Below, in pieces: positions 30,348 to 35,069 of a stretch of 35,069 bases of DNA (positions are counted from its first letter, which is position 1; the number at the start of each line of letters is the position of its first letter). Position numbers and translations under genes: made by a program. Source of the DNA: Thermoproteaceae archaeon (GTDB lineage: Archaea; Thermoproteota; Thermoprotei; Thermoproteales; Thermoproteaceae); contig WANN01000014.1 in NCBI GenBank assembly GCA_015521775.1, positions 1 to 35,069 of the forward strand, written 5' to 3'. Below the pieces are notes generated by a model. The model worked only from the letters and a program-made list of their open reading frames with translations. It was not told the origin of the DNA and searched no databases.

Positions 30348-31630
30348 AGCACTACTCGGGCCCCGCCGGGCCCAATGACGAGTTCATGGACCCTCGTGCT
30401 GTGGTTCATCCCCCTCGCCTTGACCACGGCTAGGCGTCTCCTGAAGGCGGTCCCCTCAAACTCGATCCACAGGTTTATTATTATGTCGCTGAGCGTGCTG
30501 AAAAGTATCGGCTCGCGGAACACGTTCCTAAGCGTCGACATTATCGCGGTTATGCCGTCGCCCTTGGCGCGCCTGATCAGCGCGCGTACTAGCCTATACG
30601 ACTCGTCGCCCAGGGTGCGCACTATGGCGTCCACGCCGTCGAGTATGTACACGGAGGGGCGGACATCGTCGCCGTACTTGGCCAGTATGTCGTACAGCGT
30701 GCTCGCCGTGGGCACCTCGGGCGAGGTGGACCTGATGTGGATGTTGGGGCTGGGCGCCTCGGAGAAGAGCCGCCTATAAATATGCATCAGCTGCTGCGTC
30801 GACTCCTCCATCGATATGAAGGCTACGCGCTCCCCCCTGCCGGCCAGCCCCCTGGCAATGGACAGTAGGAGCACGGTCTTGCCGCTGCCGGACTGGCCGC
30901 TGACGATCATGGAGCTGCTCCTCGGGATGCCCCCGCCGAGCACCTCGTCCAGGCCCTCAACGCCGGTAGACATGACGTCGCCGAAGTTCACGGCGCCCAC
31001 TATCTCCCTTTCTATTCCCAGCAGCTCCTGCAGCCCGCCGCGCCCAATGACGTACTCCACCTCGGCCAGCGGGGTGGGCCTGTCCCTAACCTTGACGAGC
31101 TCCATAACCCTGCGCACCAGGTACCTCTCCTTCTCCATCCTCAGCCTAATCACCGCGTCGGCCACGTACCAGCTGTAGTCCGGCGAGTCGCGCTCCTCGT
31201 ATATCATGCACGCCGATATGCCCATGGCCCTCAGAGCGTTAATGAGCATGGCGTGTAGGAGGGACCTCCCCTCGCGGCTCCCCAAAAGCTCCAGGACCAC
31301 GTTCACGGGGTCCAACACGATCCTCGTGGGCTTCACATCCTCTATGGCCGACAGCAGGAACGCGAGCACCTCGTTCACCCCCTCGGGGCCCGTGGGCGTG
31401 GGCAGGCCTATGAACGTGAAGAGGCGGGCATCGAGCCGCATGCCCAGGTCCTCCATGTGCCTCCTGAACGACGCCTCGTCCTCCACGAAGCTCGCGTAAA
31501 TCACGGCGTTGCCCCTCTCCACATCCCACAGTAGGTACTGCGTGCACAGCGTGGTCTTCCCTGTGCCTGGACCCCCAACCACGAGGATCAGAGTGCCCGG
31601 CGGAAGCGAGTCTATCAATTCCCTTAACAT
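30344..31630 (-). CDS. Double KaiC-domain RecA-superfamily ATPase
   Basis: A 428-residue protein with two KaiC/RecA-type ATPase domains. Walker A of domain I is at 19-26 (GGPGTGKT) with FVEDE at 48-52, and domain II has GVEGLDEVLGGGIP before its Walker A (GQSGSGKT, 245-252) and the catalytic pair EE at 275-276 in SMEES. Walker B strands are RIVLDPV and SVYILDGVD. Domain I begins almost directly at Walker A and lacks the LDxLLGGGIP lead-in. A stop codon lies a few codons upstream, so this truncation is real. Archaeal KaiC proteins act as ATP-driven signalling or DNA-repair-related switches. Confidence 0.88.
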   Translation of the reverse strand: MLRELIDSLPPGTLILVVGGPGTGKTTLCTQYLLWDVERGNAVIYASFVEDEASFRRHMEDLGMRLDARLFTFIGLPTPTGPEGVNEVLAFLLSAIEDVKPTRIVLDPVNVVLELLGSREGRSLLHAMLINALRAMGISACMIYEERDSPDYSWYVADAVIRLRMEKERYLVRRVMELVKVRDRPTPLAEVEYVIGRGGLQELLGIEREIVGAVNFGDVMSTGVEGLDEVLGGGIPRSSSMIVSGQSGSGKTVLLLSIARGLAGRGERVAFISMEESTQQLMHIYRRLFSEAPSPNIHIRSTSPEVPTASTLYDILAKYGDDVRPSVYILDGVDAIVRTLGDESYRLVRALIRRAKGDGITAIMSTLRNVFREPILFSTLSDIIINLWIEFEGTAFRRRLAVVKARGMNHSTRVHELVIGPGGARVVL

Positions 31631-31650
31631 GATGGGTAGTCATGGCCCCG

Positions 31651-31658
31651 ATATAAAC
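31651..31658 (-). promoter_or_regulatory. TATA box of the KaiC-like gene
   Basis: GTTTATAT on the minus strand, about 24 bases before ATG 31630, implying a leaderless transcript. Confidence 0.5.
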
Positions 31659-31668
31659 CTTCGCAATT

Positions 31669-31754
31669 GTTACCGCCGATCAGCGGCGGTGACGTGTAGC
31701 CGCACGCAGGGGGGGGGCGGGACAAAATACCCGGATCGCCGCCGCGTCCCGCCC
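31669..31754. ncRNA. Two strong hairpins between divergent promoters (candidate structured RNA)
   Basis: An 86-base island with GTTACCGCCG-ATCAG-CGGCGGTGAC (31669-31693; 10-bp stem with one G-U) and GGGCGGGAC (31715-31723)/GTCCCGCCC (31746-31754; 9-bp perfect stem), plus a run of nine G at 31709-31717. The TATA boxes on either side point outward, so these bases are not in the predicted mRNAs of the neighbours. No tRNA, 5S or SRP pattern fits. Strand is unknown. Confidence 0.4.
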
Positions 31755-31794
31755 AAATACGCGTCAAGGCTCATTGTGGGTGGCCCGAACAGCA

Positions 31795-31804
31795 ATATTT
31801 ATTA
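31795..31804 (+). promoter_or_regulatory. TATA box of guaAA
   Basis: ATATTTATTA centred about 26 bases before ATG 31826. Confidence 0.55.
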
Positions 31805-31825
31805 TTTACGGGGCGGACAGGCGCG

Positions 31826-32386
31826 ATGATTGGGGTCACGAACTTCGGCGGCCAGTACAACCACCTCATAGTGAGGCGCTTCAGGGAGATGGGGGTAAGG
31901 GCCGAGTTCCTCGATCCGGGCCTCCCCCTGGACGAGGTCAACTCCCGTTACAGGTGCCTCGTCCTCAGCGGGGGCTCCTTCGACCTGCCCCGCGACATAG
32001 ACAGGACAGGACGCGCCGTCACGTACGCGGCCGAGTTCAAGGGACCTGTGCTCGGAATATGCCTGGGCATGCACATACTCGCCCACGCGCTTGGGGGCGA
32101 GGTGGGGCCCGGCAGGCCCGAGTACGGGCCTGTGCCCGTCTACATCGAGGACCACAACGACATTTTCAGGGGCCTGCCAAACCGCATCGTGGCGTGGGAG
32201 AGCCACTCGGTGGAGGTCAGGAGGCCTCCGCCCGGCGCCAGGGTGCTGGCCAGGAGCGACGAGGTGGCGGTCCAGTCCTTCAAGGTGGGCAACAGGTACG
32301 GCGTTCAGTTCCACCCAGAGGTGAGGCACACGGAGCTTGGCCTCGAGGTGCTCAGGAACTTCGCGCGGATATGTGGGACGGTCTGA
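31826..32386 (+). CDS. guaAA: GMP synthase glutamine amidotransferase subunit
   Basis: A 186-residue class I glutamine amidotransferase, the ammonia-producing half of the two-subunit archaeal GMP synthase. The catalytic triad is C79 in GICLGMH, H163 and E165 in QFHPEV. LSGGSFDLP near 47-55 forms the oxyanion side. It is convergent with the synthetase subunit gene guaAB, ending head-to-tail against it, so the two subunits are made from opposite strands. Leaderless promoter upstream. Confidence 0.95.
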   Translation: MIGVTNFGGQYNHLIVRRFREMGVRAEFLDPGLPLDEVNSRYRCLVLSGGSFDLPRDIDRTGRAVTYAAEFKGPVLGICLGMHILAHALGGEVGPGRPEYGPVPVYIEDHNDIFRGLPNRIVAWESHSVEVRRPPPGARVLARSDEVAVQSFKVGNRYGVQFHPEVRHTELGLEVLRNFARICGTV

Positions 32387-33472
32387 TCACTCGTATTCTA
32401 TCGTGGCCGGCGGTTTAGGGGCCACGTCGTAGCCTATCCCGGAGGCGAGCTGCTCCAGCGCCCTGTAGATGGACGAGAGTTCTTGCCTGGAGAGCCTCAC
32501 CACGTCCGCCGTCATGTAGTCGTCCGTCACAACGGCCCTGACCGACACGTAGTACCTGCCCCTACCCTCGCCCAGATGCATGACCACGTGGGTCACGTCG
32601 GGCCTGGCCCTCGTCACGGCGGACTGTATCTCCATGGCCGCCTCAACGTCGTCCACCCCCTCTATGAGCGCTATGGGGCCGTAGCTCCTCTTGTCCCCTT
32701 TAACGCCGGTGGCCCTCGTGAGGAACGTGTACACCCTGGCGCCGGGGTACAGCTTACGGGCCTCCTCGGTGAGGTCCCCCTCAAGCCTGCGGGCGTCCCC
32801 CCACACAGCGGCGAAGTACTGCGACCCCCTGAGAAGGCGCTCCACGGCCTCGGTGGCCTCCCTGAGCACCGCCAACTTGTCCGGGTGACACGGCCCCACG
32901 CACCTCACCAGGAGGCCGGGGCCCGGGAAGGGCTGCCTTTCGCGTATCTCCGGGGGGATCCCGAGGAGGCGGGCCAGCTCCCTGACCTGGTCCTTGTAGA
33001 GGTCCCGCAGAGGCTCGATGAGCTTGAGCCCCGTATACTCGTCGGTCACCACGTTGTGCTGGGTCTTTATGCCCCCATGGGTCTCTATCACGTCCGACGC
33101 TATCGTGCCCTGCACGAGCCACGAGCACCCGTGGCGGTCGGCGACGGCGCGTAGGGCCCTGTAGAACGCGTTTCTGAACGCGAGGCGCTTCTCCTCGGCG
33201 TCCCATACGCCCATGGTGGCCGTGTAGAAGTCCCCCGACATGTCCACCACCTCCACTGGGAGGAGCCCCTTCAGGAGGCCCCTCACCCTCTCGGCCTCCC
33301 CCAGCCTCATGTAGCCGGTGTCTATGAAGATGGGCTTGACCCTGTCCCCAAGCGCCCTATATGCTACAAGGGCCGCTGTGGTCGAGTCCACGCCGCCAGA
33401 AACGGCGGCCACGGCGCAGTCCACGTCCAGCCCAATCAAGGCGTCCTCCATGGACCTCACGACGTCGTCCAC
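32387..33472 (-). CDS. guaAB: GMP synthase ATP-pyrophosphatase subunit
   Basis: A 361-residue synthetase subunit that adenylates XMP and transfers ammonia to form GMP. The PP-loop SGGVDS is at 25-30, followed by FIDTGYMR, GTIASDVIET, the PFPGPGL segment and the C-terminal dimer/XMP end that closes with PATIEYE. It is somewhat longer than many archaeal GuaAB proteins (about 310). GTG 33472 is used, 25 bases from a TATA-like stretch at 33493-33501. Its 3' end abuts guaAA. Confidence 0.95.
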   Translation of the reverse strand: MDDVVRSMEDALIGLDVDCAVAAVSGGVDSTTAALVAYRALGDRVKPIFIDTGYMRLGEAERVRGLLKGLLPVEVVDMSGDFYTATMGVWDAEEKRLAFRNAFYRALRAVADRHGCSWLVQGTIASDVIETHGGIKTQHNVVTDEYTGLKLIEPLRDLYKDQVRELARLLGIPPEIRERQPFPGPGLLVRCVGPCHPDKLAVLREATEAVERLLRGSQYFAAVWGDARRLEGDLTEEARKLYPGARVYTFLTRATGVKGDKRSYGPIALIEGVDDVEAAMEIQSAVTRARPDVTHVVMHLGEGRGRYYVSVRAVVTDDYMTADVVRLSRQELSSIYRALEQLASGIGYDVAPKPPATIEYE

Positions 33473-33490
33473 GCGGGTAGGGGAAGGGGG

Positions 33491-33501
33491 AGAAATATAT
33501 G
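33491..33501. promoter_or_regulatory. TATA stretch between guaAB and the ferritin-like gene
   Basis: AGAAATATATG, about 25 bases from GTG 33472 on the minus strand and about 32 from ATG 33529 on the plus strand; it may serve both. Confidence 0.45.
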
Positions 33502-33528
33502 TTTCCCGGCCCTACGTATCCTTTTAAT

Positions 33529-33939
33529 ATGGGCGTCGCCCTCAGTAAAATGTCGTCGCTTGCTATGATGGAAATGGAACACATAGGGGAACTCCTCAAG
33601 CTGCGTAGGGCCGTGCCCAGCGACATAGTGAGGGAGTTCATAGATGGGTTCATTAGGGAGGCCTACTACAGGCTTAGGCTTGTGGACGCCCTGTCCCAGG
33701 AGGTTGCCATTCCCGAGGGCGAGACGCCCGAGGAGCTGAGGTTCGACGACGTTGTGAGGCGCCTCAACGACATGTGCCGGCACTACGAGGAGCACCTGGC
33801 CCTCATAAGGGAGATGAGGGGCAAGGCCTCGTCGCCCATGGAGCTGGAGCTGCTGGCCGTCATAGAGAGGAGCCTCGAGAGGAGCCACACGACCATCCGC
33901 ATGCTGATCAACGCCATCGACGAGCTGAGGAGGAGGTGA
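33529..33939 (+). CDS. Unknown helical protein with ferritin-like ExxH motifs
   Basis: A 136-residue all-helical protein with no recognised family. It carries two ExxH motifs about 100 residues apart (E15-M-E-H18 near the first helix and E117-R-S-H120 near the last) with further acidic and histidine residues between (E44, H85, E87, E88, H89). In ferritin-like diiron proteins a four-helix bundle holds E and ExxH pairs, so this is a candidate metal-binding bundle. ATG 33529 was chosen over ATG 33499 because the latter lies in the promoter. Confidence 0.6.
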   Translation: MGVALSKMSSLAMMEMEHIGELLKLRRAVPSDIVREFIDGFIREAYYRLRLVDALSQEVAIPEGETPEELRFDDVVRRLNDMCRHYEEHLALIREMRGKASSPMELELLAVIERSLERSHTTIRMLINAIDELRRR

Positions 33940-34080
33940 GGGACACCGCTGCCCCACCTAGCCGGGAGGTCCCGCCTACTCTGGCAGACAGCGGGCCTGC
34001 ATCCCATTAGGCTTACAGCGTGGCGACCCGCGGGCCGCCCACAGACGGCCGCGCAGCGAGCCGCTGCGTTCTCCACCACA
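33940..34080. ncRNA. GC-rich intergenic stretch with several hairpins
   Basis: 141 bases between convergent genes. Foldable elements are CCGCTG/CAGCGG around a CGGG-AGGT-CCCG hairpin, GGCGaCC-CGCG-GGcCGCC, and a perfect CGCAGC-GAGCC-GCTGCG hairpin near 34053-34069. It contains no credible gene; a frame on the minus strand is proline- and cysteine-rich. It may be a terminator zone or an RNA gene. Confidence 0.25.
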
Positions 34081-34653
34081 TCATCCCGAGGCCTGTGTTT
34101 CCCATGTCCTGAGCACGGCCCTTGCTATCATCCTGGCTATCCTGACCGGCTCCGGCCTCTTACCGTTCACAGCGAGCCTCCTCACGAGCCTGTACGCCTC
34201 TCCCTCGTCCATGCCCCAAGCCCTTACATACACGTGGGCGCCCCCAGGGAGGACGTATCGTTTTGGCCCCCCTATCTGGGCCAGCCTCCTCAGCCTCTCC
34301 TCGGCGTCGGGGAAAAGCCTCCTCACGGCCGCCTCCACCCTTCCCGCAGGGTCCTCAAACACTAGGCAGATTATGGGGAGGCCCAGCTCCGCCCTGAGGC
34401 GCCCCACGTCCACTATGTTGTACCAGGAGAGTATGCAGCCGTCCAGCATTACGAGCCCTATGTCGGCCCTGCCCAAGGAGCGGTACATGGACAGTATGGC
34501 GTCCGTGGAGTCCAGCCCGCCCACGGTGGCCGAGCCCACCACGACGCCCTCCATGACCATGTCCCCCCTCATCACCACGCCCACGTACACGGAGTGGGGC
34601 ATGTCCCTCCTGAAGCTTTCCGCCACGGCGAAGACCCTCAGCCCTGGCTTCAT
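34081..34653 (-). CDS. DUF99 family protein
   Basis: A 190-residue protein of the archaeal DUF99 family. It opens MKPGLRVFAVAESFRRD, then VYVGVVMRGDMVMEGVVVGSATVGGLDST, then DIGLVMLDGCILSWYNIVDV, the family core. Function is not established; an endonuclease V-related fold has been suggested for this family. A TATA-like ATTTTTAATCC (34674-34684) precedes ATG 34653 by about 25 bases; the frame is open to 34797 but the extension is composition-odd. Confidence 0.85.
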   Translation of the reverse strand: MKPGLRVFAVAESFRRDMPHSVYVGVVMRGDMVMEGVVVGSATVGGLDSTDAILSMYRSLGRADIGLVMLDGCILSWYNIVDVGRLRAELGLPIICLVFEDPAGRVEAAVRRLFPDAEERLRRLAQIGGPKRYVLPGGAHVYVRAWGMDEGEAYRLVRRLAVNGKRPEPVRIARMIARAVLRTWETQASG

Positions 34654-34656
34654 CCC

Positions 34657-35069
34657 ATGGTTAAGGTTAAATGGATTAAAAATGCGCGTGACGTGGTCGA
34701 GTACGTAGCGTCGGTGGGCGGGAGGGAGTGGGGGGAACAGTTCCCCGATCCGTTGACGGCTTTCAGCGTGGTGGTCGGGAGGAGCCTCGTGTTCCACAGG
34801 TCCGTGCTCTACGTCGAGGACCGCGACGACGTGGGGCCCTACCTGGACGTCCTGGCGGAGAGGGGGTGCAGGGGCGGGGTGCTCGTGTTGTCCCGCAGGT
34901 GCGACGAGTGTCCCACGGCCACCACCAAGGGCGACGTGTACGGCCTGCTCGAGCTCAGCGAGGCCCTGGAGAGGCCCCTGGCGGCCAGGGGCGACGTGCA
35001 GGTGAGGCCGGTGGAGGTGGGGGACTGGGTCCTCCCCCTCTACGCCTGCATATATAGGCTGGTTATGCC
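34657..35069 (+). CDS. Unknown protein, cut by right window edge
   Basis: An open frame from ATG 34657 to the edge: it reads MVKVKWIKNARDVVEYVASVG, then WGEQFPDPLTAFSVVVGRSL, DVGPYLDVLAERGCRGGVLVL and, in the middle, RRCDECPTATTKGDVYGLLEL. The composition and codon use are like the other genes, and it starts head-to-head with DUF99 only 3 bases away. The TATA-like DNA at 34674-34684 lies inside the first codons, so a later GTG start (34693 or 34714) is possible. No family recognised; a CxxC pair is present. Confidence 0.6.
   Translation, partial: MVKVKWIKNARDVVEYVASVGGREWGEQFPDPLTAFSVVVGRSLVFHRSVLYVEDRDDVGPYLDVLAERGCRGGVLVLSRRCDECPTATTKGDVYGLLELSEALERPLAARGDVQVRPVEVGDWVLPLYACIYRLVM

Noticed and set aside
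31709-31717. G9 run as a sequencing artefact or quadruplex
   Set aside because: A single G run cannot form a quadruplex alone; it is next to the 9-bp stem and may be natural. Raw reads would be needed to judge its length.
33783-34079. Minus-strand frame over the hairpin-rich stretch
   Set aside because: It is antisense to the ferritin-like candidate, rich in Cys/Arg/Pro, and has no promoter.
34728-35057. 109-codon frame near the right edge
   Set aside because: Arg/Gly-rich text in a second frame; the frame from 34657 has normal composition and runs to the edge.
1-35069. tRNA or rRNA genes, CRISPR arrays, insertion sequences
   Set aside because: I looked for T-loop patterns (GGTTCRA), direct repeats with spacers and transposase-like frames, and found none. 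Intron-containing tRNAs could be missed by eye.

Overview
The window is chromosomal DNA of a hyperthermophilic crenarchaeon, most likely Thermoproteales (Thermoproteus/Pyrobaculum side). This rests on archaeal-type genes (uS3/uL29/uS17, split GMP synthase, LysW-dependent amino-acid synthesis, UbiA-family ether-lipid enzyme, KaiC-like ATPase, DUF99, TrpB2), GC-rich coding DNA heavy in AGG and ATA codons, and many genes with a TATA-like box about 23-28 bases before the start codon, the pattern of leaderless transcripts. No tRNA, rRNA, CRISPR array, transposase or integrase was found; the genus is an inference.

Layout: 1-2738 holds a cut DUF131-like gene, a stand-alone RAM-domain protein, an unknown membrane protein and an M20 peptidase. 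2750-2804 is a candidate C/D box sRNA. 2805-5900 has trpB2 diverging from an SQR-DUF1641 pair. 5998-10495 is a minus-strand amino-acid-carrier block: a LysX-like pseudo-ATP-grasp, argC/lysY, lysZ, lysW (57 codons), lysX, then an M42 peptidase. 10544-12199 has a degenerate SQR-like protein diverging from a cysteine-rich winged-helix regulator. 12279-14202 has an RCK-like protein overlapping tail-to-tail with an APC permease. 14357-18285 holds an orphan, uS17, RNase HII, uS3, uL29, an Rpp29-like protein, a DGGGP-synthase-like UbiA protein and a small membrane protein.

18463-20804 has a threonine-rich surface protein, a MetF-like reductase and an Lrp regulator. 21102-24592 is hyuA-hyuB. 24631-28713 has a radical SAM protein, a metallo-beta-lactamase-fold hydrolase, a PiT-like/DUF47 pair and an orphan corrinoid protein. 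28780-35069 has a B12-binding radical SAM protein, a double KaiC ATPase with a small partner, guaAA/guaAB, a ferritin-like candidate, DUF99 and a gene cut by the right edge.

The best leads are the pseudo-LysX at the head of the lysine/arginine block, with an M42 peptidase at its tail where LysK might be expected; a second pseudoenzyme next door (SQR-like, without flavin or cysteine motifs); an RCK-like protein without the glycine motif facing an APC transporter; and several GC-rich hairpin islands between divergent promoters that may be non-coding RNAs.
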